DNA of 9,731 bases from an uncultured Chlamydiae bacterium (lineage in GTDB: Bacteria; Chlamydiota; Chlamydiia; Chlamydiales; SM23-39). Of the stretch, positions 1 to 8,392 are shown in pieces. The stretch lies in NCBI GenBank assembly GCA_903864395.1, contig CAIPFQ010000119.1:1-9731 (forward strand). Direction: 5' to 3'. A program made the translations under genes and the position numbers. A model generated the notes under the pieces. It did not search any database. It saw nothing but the letters and a program-made list of their open reading frames with translations, and was not told where the DNA came from. Each line of letters begins with the position of its first letter. Within the stretch, counting starts at the first letter, position 1.

Positions 1-39
1 AATAGCAATATATAAGGCATTAGGACTCTCGTCTCAAAT

Positions 40-245
40 TCTTCAGACAAAAAAAATTATCTTGTAATTTTCAAGATGTAGTGATGAATCGACTCAGCTT
101 TAGGTCGATTCTCCTATGAAGGCCGTTAAACTTGGGTTAAAAGATCTCGAATATTTCAAACAGGTATTTATAGATGATTGCTGTGCTAGCATCTGTTGGC
201 CAAACGGAGCAGATATATGCCCAGACGTTTTGTACGAAATGGGGA
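40..245 (+). pseudogene. Decayed DUF2442 family gene (C-terminal part recognisable)
   Basis: The frame opened by ATG at 116 encodes [11 protein letters not shown] followed by [14 protein letters not shown]. This closely matches what I know as the C-terminal half of DUF2442, a small domain of unknown function often found next to DUF4160 genes in arrangements resembling toxin-antitoxin pairs. The N-terminal strand of the domain is missing from this frame, which has a stop at 101-103. A different upstream frame (about 55-72) reads NYLVIF, like the usual first beta strand, but meets three stops at 79-87 and would need a frameshift near 115. The frame continues past the expected domain end (about 245) into a Lys-rich, A-tract-derived tail up to 355 that looks like read-through, since a candidate minus-strand terminator lies inside it. 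The C-terminal match is seen directly; the N-terminal reconstruction is inference. It could instead be a short expressed protein. No DUF4160 partner is visible. Confidence 0.55.
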
Positions 246-263
246 CAAATCTCCAAAAGAATC

Positions 264-310
264 AAAAAAAAACAAAGGTTTCCGCCCCTTCTCAGAAAAA
301 AAAGCCTTTG
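264..310 (-). terminator. Candidate intrinsic terminator of the minus-strand operon
   Basis: Read on the minus strand, CAAAGG (310-305) pairs perfectly with CCTTTG (278-273) and is followed at once by nine T (272-264). The loop is long (26 bases) but can fold further, with a T-rich stretch facing GAAGGGG. It lies about 70 bases beyond the pckG stop, where the end of that transcript is expected. The 6-bp stem with a long loop makes this a weak terminator by the usual rules. Confidence 0.35.
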
Positions 311-376
311 CGCTTAAAAAAACCAAAAAAGAAACTCCCTCTTTCCTCAATCTAGCCAAGAAATCGAGAACCACTT

Positions 377-2128
377 CTAAAGTCTTTCGCGCAAAGCGTC
401 GAGCTGCTCCGCAATCACTTTCGGAAGCTTTTCTCCAAAAAGCTGAAAGTATTCAGACAGTTCTTCACACTCTTTGCGCCAGGCGTCCCGATCGACCGTC
501 AAAAGGGTCTTTAAGTTGACCGATTCCAGCCCCTGGACATTCAATGCGTCTGGCAAATACCCAATCGCCGTTTTATGCGCACTCCCTCGCTGCGAGGTGC
601 GCTCAAAAATCCATTGAAGCACCCGCGCGTTTTCTCCAAACCCCGGCCACAAGAATTTTCCGTTCGCATCTTTTAAAAACCAATTGACGTGGTAAATCCG
701 CGGCAACTTATCTGGCGCTGTCTTTTTTCCCATTTCCAGCCAGTGAGCGAAATAATCTCCCATATGATAGCCGCAAAAAGGGAGCATCGCGAAAGGATCA
801 TGGCGCAACTTTCCCACCTCGCCCTTTGCCGCCGCTGTCGTCTCCGAAGAGACGCTCGCCCCGAGAAACACACCATGCGCCCAATCAAATGACTCAAACA
901 CTAATGGCAGCGTCGAAGAGCGCCTTCCCCCAAAAATAATCGCAGAGATCGGCACCCCCTCGGGCGCTTCCGCAGTTTTGTCATAAATAGGGCATTGCCT
1001 TGAAGAGACCGTAAAACGGGAATTTGGATGTGCCGCCGGCTTGCCAGCTCCTTTGTCCCAAGGAGTGCCAAGCCATGACGTAAGCCCCTCTGGAAAAGAT
1101 CCATCCATCCCCTCCCACCACACGTCTTTGTCTTTTGTTAAGGCCACATTCGTAAAAATCGTGTTTTTTGCAATCGTCCGCATTGCATTCGGATTCGTCT
1201 TCATTGAAGTCCCTGGAGCGACCCCAAAATAGCCCGCCTCAGGATTGATCGCATACAATCTTCCATCAGCCCCAAACCGCATCCACGCAATGTCATCGCC
1301 CACCGTCTCAATCTTCCACCCAGGGATCGTAGGCGTAAGCATAGCCAAATTCGTCTTTCCACATGCACTCGGAAACGCCGCGGCAATATACTTTTTTTCC
1401 CCCTGAGGATTCGTAATCCCCAAAATTAACATATGCTCCGCGAGCCACCCCTCGTCCCGACCAATCGCAGAAGCAATGCGCAAAGAAAAGCATTTTTTCC
1501 CCAAGAGCGCGTTTCCCCCATAGCCGCTCCCATAGGACCAAATGGAGCGCTCTCCAGGAAAATGAACAATCCATCGGTTCCCAGGGTTGCACGGCCAAGG
1601 AGAATCCTTTTGACCCTCTTTTAAAGGCATCCCAACAGAGTGCACGCCTGGAACAAACGGTTTTCCCTGCATTAACTTCAACGCCTCATTGCCCATCCGA
1701 GTCATCAGGCGCATATTAAGCACAACATAGGGAGAGTCCGTAATCTCGACGCCAAAGCGCGCCAAGGGGGAAGAAAGAGGCCCCATGCAATACGGGATCA
1801 CATACATCGTCCTGCCTGTCATGCATCCATGAAAAAGTGTTTGCAGCATGGCGTACATCTCAGTAGGATCTTTCCAATTATTTGTAGGCCCAGCATCTTC
1901 TTTTTTCTTGGAACAAATAAACGTGTTTTCTTCGACGCGCGCGACATCATCAGGGTGGGAGTGACACCAAAAGCTATGGGGACGTTTTTTAGCCTCTAAA
2001 GGGACAAACGTCCCTCTCTCTACCATCTCGGAGGCAATGGTAGCCGCCTCTTCTTCTGAGCCATCGCAAACATGCACACGGGCAGGAAGACAGAGCGCAG
2101 AGATTTTTTCGACCCAAGACTTCATCAT
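377..2128 (-). CDS. pckG: Phosphoenolpyruvate carboxykinase (GTP)
   Basis: Cytosolic enzyme that interconverts oxaloacetate plus GTP with phosphoenolpyruvate, CO2 and GDP, linking the TCA cycle to gluconeogenesis. The protein (583 residues from the ATG at 2128) has the GTP-class hallmarks: the P-loop FPSACGKT (252-259) with the hyper-reactive Cys256, the kinase-2 segment GDDIAWM (277-283), Mn-ligand candidates Lys212, His232 and Asp279, substrate-binding arginines in VARVE (Arg64) and NSRF (Arg371), and FGGRR (399-403). The mobile lid corresponds to the stretch around [18 protein letters not shown]. Length fits the usual 590-620 family. The frame can be opened by TTG at 2131, but ATG at 2128 has AAGGA (2140-2136) seven bases upstream and is preferred; ATG at 2125 is also possible. 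It is last in the minus-strand operon, 26 bases after mreB. All key residues appear intact. Confidence 0.97.
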   Translation of the reverse strand: MMKSWVEKISALCLPARVHVCDGSEEEAATIASEMVERGTFVPLEAKKRPHSFWCHSHPDDVARVEENTFICSKKKEDAGPTNNWKDPTEMYAMLQTLFHGCMTGRTMYVIPYCMGPLSSPLARFGVEITDSPYVVLNMRLMTRMGNEALKLMQGKPFVPGVHSVGMPLKEGQKDSPWPCNPGNRWIVHFPGERSIWSYGSGYGGNALLGKKCFSLRIASAIGRDEGWLAEHMLILGITNPQGEKKYIAAAFPSACGKTNLAMLTPTIPGWKIETVGDDIAWMRFGADGRLYAINPEAGYFGVAPGTSMKTNPNAMRTIAKNTIFTNVALTKDKDVWWEGMDGSFPEGLTSWLGTPWDKGAGKPAAHPNSRFTVSSRQCPIYDKTAEAPEGVPISAIIFGGRRSSTLPLVFESFDWAHGVFLGASVSSETTAAAKGEVGKLRHDPFAMLPFCGYHMGDYFAHWLEMGKKTAPDKLPRIYHVNWFLKDANGKFLWPGFGENARVLQWIFERTSQRGSAHKTAIGYLPDALNVQGLESVNLKTLLTVDRDAWRKECEELSEYFQLFGEKLPKVIAEQLDALRERL

Positions 2129-2154
2129 CAAAAAATCCTTGGAGCAAAAACTCC

Positions 2155-3246
2155 TTAAAGAGGCCTTCTCTTTTTAAACTTATCGAGATATTCGAGCGCT
2201 TTTCCAGTGCCCAAGCAAACCGCAAGCAGCGGATTTGGCGCCACAAAAACGGGAAGCCCCGTTTCTTTAATCAAGTATTTATCCAATCCCTTCATCAAAG
2301 CGCCACCCCCTGCAAGCACCATCCCCCGCTCCACAAGATCAGCGGCAATCTCCGGTGGGCATTTTTCCAACGTGAGCTTGACGCTCTCAATGATTTGCTG
2401 AATCGGCTCCGCTAAACATTCCCGAATTTCGACCGAGTTAATTCTCTTCGTAATCGGCAGCCCTGCCACCTGATCTCTTCCGCGAACTTCCATCTCAAGC
2501 TCGTTATTGCCTAAAGGATAGGCCGAGCCGATGGTAATCTTAATCTCTTCCGCCGTTCTCGGGCCAATCATCAAATTATAGGTACGGCGCATATAGTTTA
2601 TAATGCAATCGTCGAACTCATCGCCTGCGATTCTCAGCGAGCGAGACTCCACAATGCCACCAAGAGAAATAATCGCGATCTCCGTTGTGCCGCCGCCAAT
2701 ATCAATGATCATGTTGCCAGAGGGCTCATGCACAGGAAGATCAACCCCAATAGCAGCCGCCATCGGCTCTTCAATCAAAATCACCTCTTGGGCCCCTGCG
2801 TGCAAAGCAGAATCTTCCACCGCTCTTTTTTCAACGCCCGTAATCCCAGAGGGCACAGCAATCAAAATGCGCGGACGAAATAAACTGCGCGTAGGATTGA
2901 CTCTTCGAATCAACGCCTTTAACATCCCCTCGGCAATCTCAAAATCAGCAATGACCCCGTCTTTCATTGGGCGCACCGCATGAATTTTTCGCGGCGTTTT
3001 GCCCAACATCGCTTTTGCCTTGTGCCCGACAGCCAACACTTCATTCGTCAAAGAATCGACAGCCACGACAGAGGGCTCTGCTAACACAATCCCTTTGCCG
3101 CGCACATACACAAGCGTATTCGCAGTGCCTAAGTCAATGCCAATATCGCTAGAAAATATCCCAGTGAGTCGGCTCGCTCTTTTTAAAACAGAGTCTTTGA
3201 GATCTTGCGCTTTTTGTAAAAGAGCGTAAAAATTATTTTTATCCAT
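2155..3246 (-). CDS. mreB: Rod shape-determining protein MreB (actin-like)
   Basis: Actin-like ATPase that polymerises on the inner face of the membrane and directs peptidoglycan synthesis; in chlamydiae, which lack FtsZ, it organises the polarised division septum. The 363-residue protein shows the actin-fold nucleotide motifs: phosphate-1 [11 protein letters not shown] (34-44), the EEPMAAAIG connect segment (159-167), phosphate-2 DIGGGTTEI (182-190) and the adenosine motif [12 protein letters not shown] (311-322). About 30 residues precede the first strand, longer than in E. coli-type MreB; this stretch ([19 protein letters not shown]) alternates hydrophobic and charged residues like an amphipathic helix, as known for chlamydial MreB. 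ATG at 3246 lies five bases after the SNF2 stop codon, with only a weak Shine-Dalgarno match (CAGG), so translation may be coupled to the upstream gene. No later ATG precedes the conserved core. Confidence 0.97.
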   Translation of the reverse strand: MDKNNFYALLQKAQDLKDSVLKRASRLTGIFSSDIGIDLGTANTLVYVRGKGIVLAEPSVVAVDSLTNEVLAVGHKAKAMLGKTPRKIHAVRPMKDGVIADFEIAEGMLKALIRRVNPTRSLFRPRILIAVPSGITGVEKRAVEDSALHAGAQEVILIEEPMAAAIGVDLPVHEPSGNMIIDIGGGTTEIAIISLGGIVESRSLRIAGDEFDDCIINYMRRTYNLMIGPRTAEEIKITIGSAYPLGNNELEMEVRGRDQVAGLPITKRINSVEIRECLAEPIQQIIESVKLTLEKCPPEIAADLVERGMVLAGGGALMKGLDKYLIKETGLPVFVAPNPLLAVCLGTGKALEYLDKFKKRRPL

Positions 3247-3251
3247 AGATT

Positions 3252-6200
3252 TTAAGCCTGAAGCAATTCAAGGACATCCTCCCAAGTCAATTTCGCAATC
3301 GCTTCATCATCGCAACTTACAACTTTCTTGACTAATCCTTTTTTGCGTTTTTGCATTTCAACGATTTTTTCCTCAATCGTATTCAAAGTAATCAGTTTGT
3401 AAGAAGAGACGGAGCGTTTTTGTCCTATGCGATGCACTCGATCTGTCGCTTGCGCCTCTACCGCCGGATTCCACCACATGTCATAGTGAATCACAGTGTC
3501 GGCGCCCACGAGATTTAGGCCTGTTCCCCCCGCTTTCAAAGACACAAGAAACACTGAAATTTTCGGATTCGCATTAAATTCATTCACAATTTCCAATCGA
3601 TTTTTTGTCGAGCCGTCAAGATAATTGAAAACAATGCCCCTCTGTTCGAAATCGTTGCGCATAATCTGGAGCATTTTTGTATATTGACTAAAGATCACAG
3701 TTTTGTGTCCGTTCTCCACGAGATTCTGCAAAAGCTCAAGAAGAAGATCATATTTCATAGAATCGCCCGCTTCAGGCTTTTCCTTTGCAAAGATCGCAGG
3801 GTGACAGCAAATCTGCTTGAGACGCGTAAGCGTTGCAAGAACATGGATCTGCACCTTGTCAAAGCCATCTCTTTCGACAAGTTTTACTAATTCATCGCGC
3901 GCAGAGGCCGCATAAGATCGATACAAATCAAGCTGAATATCGGAGAGCTGGCAATGGTAGACAATTTCATCCACTGGCGGCAAATCTTGCAGCACATCGC
4001 TTTTCATACGGCGTTGAATAAAAGGCCCCACCTTTTTGCGCAAATATTCAATGTTTTCAACCGCCACAGCGCCACTGACGCGAATATATTTTTCGACAAA
4101 ACGCTCATACGTGCTCAAGAAGCCAGGCATGAGAAAGTCCATCAAGCTCCATAGCTCGTCGAGCGAGTTTTCAATCGGCGTTCCCGTTAAAATCAAGCGG
4201 TGTGCCGCCTGAATCATTTTCACCGATTTCGCATTGCGCGTCCCTCGATTTTTAATGTGCTGCGCTTCATCTAAAATTGCATAATGAAAGTTTGCTTGGC
4301 AGTGCGTTTCAATGTCTTTTTGCAGTAAAGTATACGAAGTGATCGCAATGTCAAACTCATCGATTTTCGCAAGCAATTTTTTTCTGTGGCTGGGAATCCC
4401 GTCGATGACAATCGCTTTGAGTTTTGGATTGAATTTATGAATCTCTTCTTTCCAATTGTACAAAAGCGAGGTGGGACAAACAATCAAAGAGCGCGCTCCC
4501 TTGACTGCATTGTGCAACTGAGTGATAGCGACAATCGCTTGAAGCGTTTTGCCAAGGCCCATGTCGTCGGCTAAAATGCCATTGAGATACATCATGCGAA
4601 GTCTCTCGAGCCAATGAACCCCTTCCAACTGGTAAGGCCGCAGCTCTGCTTTCAGTTCAGGAGGCAATGGCGATGGCGTCAAAAGACTCTCTCCCAACAT
4701 CTGCTTGCGAATTTCCAAAAGAGACGCCGACATTGTAAAATTCACAGGAAGCCCGACGAACGCATTGGGATCGATCGTTGTTAAATTCCAAAGAGGTCTT
4801 GCCTCTTTAGAATCATCGAGTTTTTTCAATCCAAGCTCATCGAATAGCTGAATGAGTTTTGCAACGCGATCGAGATCTAACACCAAAATTTTGGAAAGTT
4901 TTGTGGGATCTCCTCTTCTCGTTTTTCCTGCATCAAGCTCCAAAAAAGCTCTTTTCGAAGCGACGCATTCCCAGAGAAGGTCGATTTTTACCCCCTTGAG
5001 AGCGCCATGAACCTGGAGATCAATCTCGTAATAGCCCACCGCGGGAGCGTTATCTAAATGAAGGCTAAAACTCGTCTCGTCATAAATAAATTGATCGAGA
5101 AGATTTTGCGGGCATTCGAATTGGACGCGATGCTGATTGCGAGGAATCACGCCCGTCATAAACTCGACAATTTTTTTCTCTGTCTTGGCAATGTATGTGG
5201 AGCTTTGCGGATTAAAGACAAAGTCTTGAAACAGCTCATCGATAATTTGGCGCTCTTCCACTAAATTTCTCGCTAAAACACCCTGGGGTTGGATAAACGT
5301 CTTGATCTCATCAAAGCTCAATTTTTCCAACGCCGCAGGAACCTCTTGGGCCTCGTAAGAAAAGAACAGAGAAGCTTCTAACTCCCCATCGAGATAGGAA
5401 AGGCTGCATCGAGCGCCGAGAGAGCCGACAAACGGCAAGGTCACGAATCGATCCAAAACTTCTAAATTGGAAACCTCGGCAAACCGCTTAATTTCTGGCA
5501 AAGCGTTTTCCACAAAAGAGCCAAATAGAGGCTCGGGGATCGCCATCTCTCGAATCGCTTCGAGATTTAATAAATGCGCTCTTTTGATATGAGAGGCGAA
5601 GCGGTAATAGGCGCCCTGATAAAGCATTCCAGGGGAGGCGCATTCAAAAAGAATCGCATCTTCAGAGTTGAGCACCATGTCTTTTAAAACGATCATGGGT
5701 TTTAACAAAATTTTCGCCGCAGGGGGCTCCAAATACTCCAAATGAAAGCGGAGACCCACGGATTGAAAAGAATAACGCAAAGGCATTTCGAGTGTTCCTA
5801 AATAAAGGCAAGGAAGCAAAGGCAGCTCATCGTCTTCCTCTTTAAAACCTCGAGGCCCCGCTTGGCGCAGAGCTATTTCCTGCACTTTGGCGAGCATAAG
5901 GCCAAACACTTCTAAATCAATCTGCGCGACCCTCTGCGCCCTCTCTTCTTTGGAAGTTTCATTAAATCGGGCATGCGCCAAGAGAAGTTGAAGCACAGCG
6001 CTGCCTATTTCATCAAAACTTTTAAATGAAAAAAAAAGCCGCCGCCCCGTGACAAACAAAGGCTCTTCGTAACGGACAGCCTCAAGGAAAGATTTGAGAT
6101 GAGAAATTTGAAGGGGCTTTGATCTCGTCGGCAAACGCAGCGCCAATTGAAACTCCACCTTTCCTTTTTTATCCGATTGGCCTAAGGACTGTGGATTAAA

Positions 6201-6734
6201 AATCACGCCCAGTTCCGCAGAGGCCAAAGAACTGAGCTCCTTAGGGAGGAAAAAGGGAGAATGCGAGAGAATCTGAGCCGAGGAAATATATTCTTGAAGA
6301 ATTTGTTTTTGGCATCTAGCGTCTTGCTTCACAACCTCTTTCGTCTCTGCTTCCTTAATCGCTTCAATCAGCTCTTGTTTATCTTCCATCTCCAAATCTT
6401 CAGACTGCCCGATATTGGATTCTTTAGAATAGGCGATCAAAAGAGAGTCAATTTTATCTTCCAGAAAAAAAATTAAAGCCGCAAGATGTTGGCAATCGAA
6501 TCGGCTCGGACAATCGCAATTTGTATGCACCGCCTGCGACTCAAACCGATCGACTTCAATTTCACTCTCATAGGTGTTTTCAAAATTTCCCATGATTTGA
6601 CTGCTAAATCGAATGACATCCGTGTCAAGCTTGATGATCTTCGCCGTTACAATTTTACTTTTTTCATACAGCTGTCTTCCCTCTTTGAGGATCGCTGAAG
6701 AAAAGTCTTGTCTGAGCTTTCTGAAATTCAACAT
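3252..6734 (-). CDS. SNF2/SWI2-family helicase with N-terminal SWIM zinc finger
   Basis: Large ATP-dependent DNA translocase of the bacterial SNF2 (HepA/RapA-like) group; the cellular role in chlamydiae is not established, with nucleoprotein remodelling or transcription recycling the likely options. In 1160 residues the order is: SWIM zinc finger CxCx5CxH (Cys73, Cys75, Cys81, His83), a long poorly conserved middle of about 600 residues that resembles the bacterial SNF2-associated region, then the two RecA-like lobes. Lobe 1 has [11 protein letters not shown] (699-709), Walker A DMGLGKT (724-730, Lys729), Walker B LDEAQ (821-825) and TGTPIEN (850-856). Lobe 2 has [14 protein letters not shown] (1062-1075) and the motif VI region [13 protein letters not shown] (1095-1107) with arginine-finger candidates Arg1099 and Arg1102. 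Length is close to that of C. trachomatis CT708 as I recall it. The start ATG at 6734 has only a weak purine-rich stretch upstream. It is the first gene of the mreB-pckG operon. All catalytic motifs look intact. Confidence 0.95.
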   Translation of the reverse strand: MLNFRKLRQDFSSAILKEGRQLYEKSKIVTAKIIKLDTDVIRFSSQIMGNFENTYESEIEVDRFESQAVHTNCDCPSRFDCQHLAALIFFLEDKIDSLLIAYSKESNIGQSEDLEMEDKQELIEAIKEAETKEVVKQDARCQKQILQEYISSAQILSHSPFFLPKELSSLASAELGVIFNPQSLGQSDKKGKVEFQLALRLPTRSKPLQISHLKSFLEAVRYEEPLFVTGRRLFFSFKSFDEIGSAVLQLLLAHARFNETSKEERAQRVAQIDLEVFGLMLAKVQEIALRQAGPRGFKEEDDELPLLPCLYLGTLEMPLRYSFQSVGLRFHLEYLEPPAAKILLKPMIVLKDMVLNSEDAILFECASPGMLYQGAYYRFASHIKRAHLLNLEAIREMAIPEPLFGSFVENALPEIKRFAEVSNLEVLDRFVTLPFVGSLGARCSLSYLDGELEASLFFSYEAQEVPAALEKLSFDEIKTFIQPQGVLARNLVEERQIIDELFQDFVFNPQSSTYIAKTEKKIVEFMTGVIPRNQHRVQFECPQNLLDQFIYDETSFSLHLDNAPAVGYYEIDLQVHGALKGVKIDLLWECVASKRAFLELDAGKTRRGDPTKLSKILVLDLDRVAKLIQLFDELGLKKLDDSKEARPLWNLTTIDPNAFVGLPVNFTMSASLLEIRKQMLGESLLTPSPLPPELKAELRPYQLEGVHWLERLRMMYLNGILADDMGLGKTLQAIVAITQLHNAVKGARSLIVCPTSLLYNWKEEIHKFNPKLKAIVIDGIPSHRKKLLAKIDEFDIAITSYTLLQKDIETHCQANFHYAILDEAQHIKNRGTRNAKSVKMIQAAHRLILTGTPIENSLDELWSLMDFLMPGFLSTYERFVEKYIRVSGAVAVENIEYLRKKVGPFIQRRMKSDVLQDLPPVDEIVYHCQLSDIQLDLYRSYAASARDELVKLVERDGFDKVQIHVLATLTRLKQICCHPAIFAKEKPEAGDSMKYDLLLELLQNLVENGHKTVIFSQYTKMLQIMRNDFEQRGIVFNYLDGSTKNRLEIVNEFNANPKISVFLVSLKAGGTGLNLVGADTVIHYDMWWNPAVEAQATDRVHRIGQKRSVSSYKLITLNTIEEKIVEMQKRKKGLVKKVVSCDDEAIAKLTWEDVLELLQA

Positions 6735-6772
6735 ATCTTTTCACTTTAAGAGTTACGCTCTAGAATCCTAGG

Positions 6773-6802
6773 TTTACAGATTTTTTTAAACCCCCGCAAC
6801 AA
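6773..6802 (-). promoter_or_regulatory. Weak promoter candidate for SNF2-mreB-pckG operon
   Basis: On the minus strand, TTGTTG (6802-6797) and TGTAAA (6778-6773) are separated by 18 bases, matching the sigma-70 consensus at 3 and 4 of 6 positions. It sits about 40 bases upstream of the SNF2 start codon, a sensible place for the operon promoter. The region is so A/T-rich that chance matches are likely. Confidence 0.22.
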
Positions 6803-6859
6803 AAAAAAATTCTTTTCGCCAGGAAAACGACAGAAAAAAATCCTCTCTTGCCTAAAAAA
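6781..6859. other. Phased A/T-tracts, probable curved DNA in the divergent intergenic region
   Basis: Homopolymer tracts T7 (6781-6787), A9 (6801-6809), A4 (6824-6827), A7 (6834-6840) and A6 (6854-6859) have centres spaced about 21, 20.5, 11.5 and 19.5 bases apart, near multiples of one helical turn. Tracts repeated in helical phase bend DNA, and A-rich DNA upstream of a -35 box can act as an UP element. Here they lie between the minus-strand operon and the tRNA promoter. The tracts are seen directly; curvature and function are inferred. Confidence 0.4.
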
Positions 6860-6877
6860 TACAAAACCATTTACAGT
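6848..6877 (+). promoter_or_regulatory. Promoter of the tRNA-Gly gene
   Basis: TTGCCT (6848-6853) and TACAGT (6872-6877) are 18 bases apart, each matching the sigma-70 consensus at 4 of 6 positions. Transcription would begin near 6884, giving a leader of about 11 bases before the mature tRNA 5' end. A-rich DNA lies immediately upstream. Trigger factor may be read from the same promoter, as only 45 bases separate tRNA and tig. Confidence 0.5.
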
Positions 6878-6894
6878 AACTGCCTGTAGACGAT

Positions 6895-6966
6895 GCGGGT
6901 GTAGCTCAGTGGTAGAGCATCACGTTGCCAACGTGAGGGTCGTGAGTTCGAATCTCACCACTCGCT
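6895..6966 (+). tRNA. tRNA-Gly (anticodon GCC)
   Basis: The 72-base sequence folds into a full cloverleaf. The acceptor stem pairs GCGGGTG (6895-6901) with CACTCGC (6959-6965), including one G-T pair. The D arm is GCTC/GAGC. The anticodon stem TCACG/CGTGA carries the loop TTGCCAA, giving anticodon GCC, which reads GGC and GGT. The T arm is GTGAG-TTCGAAT-CTCAC. The discriminator is T (U73), as usual for bacterial tRNA-Gly. The CCA end is not encoded (a T-run follows), so it must be added by nucleotidyltransferase. The T-run after the acceptor stem could also favour transcript release. Confidence 0.97.
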
Positions 6967-7011
6967 TTTTTCATAAACTATAGTCTCCATTATCAAAGAT
7001 CGAGGTGCCTA

Positions 7012-8334
7012 GTGTCCCACACACACTCTAATGAATTCACAAGCGACAACCTCCATGTCGTCCTTTCAATAAAACCCCATTGCCAAGTCGAGATGCGCAT
7101 TAAAACAGTGCCTAGCCTTTTTGAAAAAGCGCGCTTGGAAGGCAGTAAGATCGTTGGAAAACAAGTCACTCTCCCAGGGTTTCGCAAAGGCAAAGCGTCC
7201 CCAGAGACGATTGCACAAAAATTCCCCAAAGATGTGGAAAAAGAAACGCATACCGCTTTAGCCGACATGGCGTTTCAAGAAGCGATGGCCTTGACAAACG
7301 TTCGTCCCCTGAATCGATCTTCAAAAGTAGTCTTTGATCTCAAAAAAATAGATGACACGGGAGCAGAGCTTATCTTTACTTTCGAGACTGAGCCAACCAT
7401 TCCCCATGTCGATCCTAAGCAGTGTATTTTAAAGCCGGCGGAATCGACGCAGCCGACAGAAAAGCAAGTGAACGAAGCGATTCGTCAAGCGCAATTTTTC
7501 TTTGCGGACTGGAAAGAGATCACCGAGCGCCCTGTGCAAGAGGGGGATTATCTTCTCATCGACCTCGACACGATCGAAGGGGATGTCGTGGAAAGAGTTT
7601 TTACAAAAGTGCGCTTTGAGGTCTCCAAGGAAAGAATGGCCGAATGGATGCAAAAGCTTGTCATCGGAGCCAAAATTGGCGATGTTGTAGAGGGTTTAAG
7701 CGAGCTCGACGCAGAGGCGACAGAAGAAGAGAAAAAAAATTTCCAGCCTAAAAAAACGCGGGTGTCCATTGTAAAAATTGAAGAGACGATTTTGCCTGCC
7801 CTCGACGATGAATTTGCCAAAAAACTGCGCGTCGACAATGTGCAAGCGATGCAGAACTCGATTACACAGATGCTTCATGAACAGCTCAAACAAAAAGTGC
7901 ATGAAGAACAACGCAGCGAAATTCTCACATTTTTAGCAGAGACATACCCTTTTGAGATTCCACAATCTCTTCTCAATGCCGAAATCGACCATAGGAAAAA
8001 CAATTTTTTTCGCGATGCGCAGTTTAAAAAGAGCTGGGACACAAAGTCGCCCGAAGAACAAGAAGATTTTCTGAAAAACTTGCGCTTAGAGGCTGCAAAC
8101 GCGGTGCGTCTTTTCTATCTCTCTCGCCAAATTGTCCGAGAGAACAATTTAGGCATTACGCACAAAGAAGTTCAAGATATAGCCGTGCAGCTTTTGCAAA
8201 GAGAAGGAAAACAGCGTCCTATTTCTCCAGATGCCATTCCGCAAGAGATTCGAGCACTCGCTTTATCTAAAGTGATCTTAGCCCATGCGCAAGATTACAT
8301 CATCAGAGCCTGTCAAGAAGAAAAACAGTCTTGA
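7012..8334 (+). CDS. tig: Trigger factor (ribosome-associated chaperone and prolyl isomerase)
   Basis: Cytosolic chaperone that docks at the ribosomal exit tunnel and shields nascent chains. The N-terminal ribosome-binding domain (about residues 10-125) holds the signature LPGFRKGK (54-61). An FKBP-type PPIase domain follows (about 175-258, from QEGDYLLIDLDT), here with an acidic insertion-like segment (DAEATEEEKKNF). The helical C-terminal chaperone domain runs from LDDEFAKKL (264-272) to the end. Length (440) is normal for the family. The start is GTG at 7012: GAGGTG (7002-7007) sits four bases upstream and no ATG lies at a suitable place. It follows tRNA-Gly by 45 bases and precedes clpP by 58, the classical tig-clpP-clpX order. 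Its stop codon overlaps the -35 box of the putative clpP promoter. Confidence 0.95.
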   Translation: MSHTHSNEFTSDNLHVVLSIKPHCQVEMRIKTVPSLFEKARLEGSKIVGKQVTLPGFRKGKASPETIAQKFPKDVEKETHTALADMAFQEAMALTNVRPLNRSSKVVFDLKKIDDTGAELIFTFETEPTIPHVDPKQCILKPAESTQPTEKQVNEAIRQAQFFFADWKEITERPVQEGDYLLIDLDTIEGDVVERVFTKVRFEVSKERMAEWMQKLVIGAKIGDVVEGLSELDAEATEEEKKNFQPKKTRVSIVKIEETILPALDDEFAKKLRVDNVQAMQNSITQMLHEQLKQKVHEEQRSEILTFLAETYPFEIPQSLLNAEIDHRKNNFFRDAQFKKSWDTKSPEEQEDFLKNLRLEAANAVRLFYLSRQIVRENNLGITHKEVQDIAVQLLQREGKQRPISPDAIPQEIRALALSKVILAHAQDYIIRACQEEKQS

Positions 8335-8359
8335 CCCAGTTGAGAGAGCCGAATACACT
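8331..8359 (+). promoter_or_regulatory. Promoter for clpP-clpX overlapping the tig stop codon
   Basis: TTGACC (8331-8336, 5 of 6 to consensus) and TACACT (8354-8359, 4 of 6) have the ideal 17-base spacer. The tig stop TGA (8332-8334) lies inside the -35 box. Transcription would start near 8366, leaving about 27 bases before the clpP ATG. This would allow clpP-clpX to be transcribed separately from tig. No heat-shock CIRCE element is visible. Confidence 0.55.
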
Positions 8360-8362
8360 AAG

Positions 8363-8379
8363 GCTTATCACGGTTAAGC
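8363..8379 (+). promoter_or_regulatory. Small dyad between the clpP promoter and its ribosome binding site
   Basis: GCTTA (8363-8367) and TAAGC (8375-8379) form a perfect 5-bp inverted repeat with a 7-base spacer. It covers the predicted transcription start and abuts the strong Shine-Dalgarno GGAGGAAG (8380-8387). It could be an operator, or a hairpin in transcripts reading through from tig that affects access to the binding site. A 5-bp dyad can also arise by chance. Confidence 0.25.
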
Positions 8380-8392
8380 GGAGGAAGAGAAA

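Noticed and set aside
359..378. AGAA-N4-TTCT hairpin right after the pckG stop as a terminator
   Set aside because: The stem has only four to five weak pairs and no adjacent T-run; the element at 264-310 is a better candidate.
196..519. Plus-strand open frame of 107 codons crossing the pckG 3' end
   Set aside because: It is very rich in Lys, Arg and Ser, resembles no family, overlaps pckG antisense and is explained by A-tracts plus the shadow of the real gene.
1308..1598. Minus-strand alternative frame within pckG
   Set aside because: It overlaps the P-loop region of PEPCK in another frame and has no independent start signal or family resemblance.
2603..2983. Plus-strand open frame of 126 codons antisense to mreB
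   Set aside because: The opposite strand encodes intact, highly conserved MreB; the antisense frame has no recognisable domain and is a codon-composition shadow.
4250..4275. DEAQ in place of DEAH/DEAD in motif II of the SNF2 helicase as a sign of inactivation
   Set aside because: DEAQ is common in bacterial SNF2 proteins and the Asp-Glu pair needed for catalysis is present.
8335..8392. CIRCE/HrcA heat-shock operator upstream of clpP
   Set aside because: The dyad seen is GCTTA-N7-TAAGC and does not match TTAGCACTC-N9-GAGTGCTAA.
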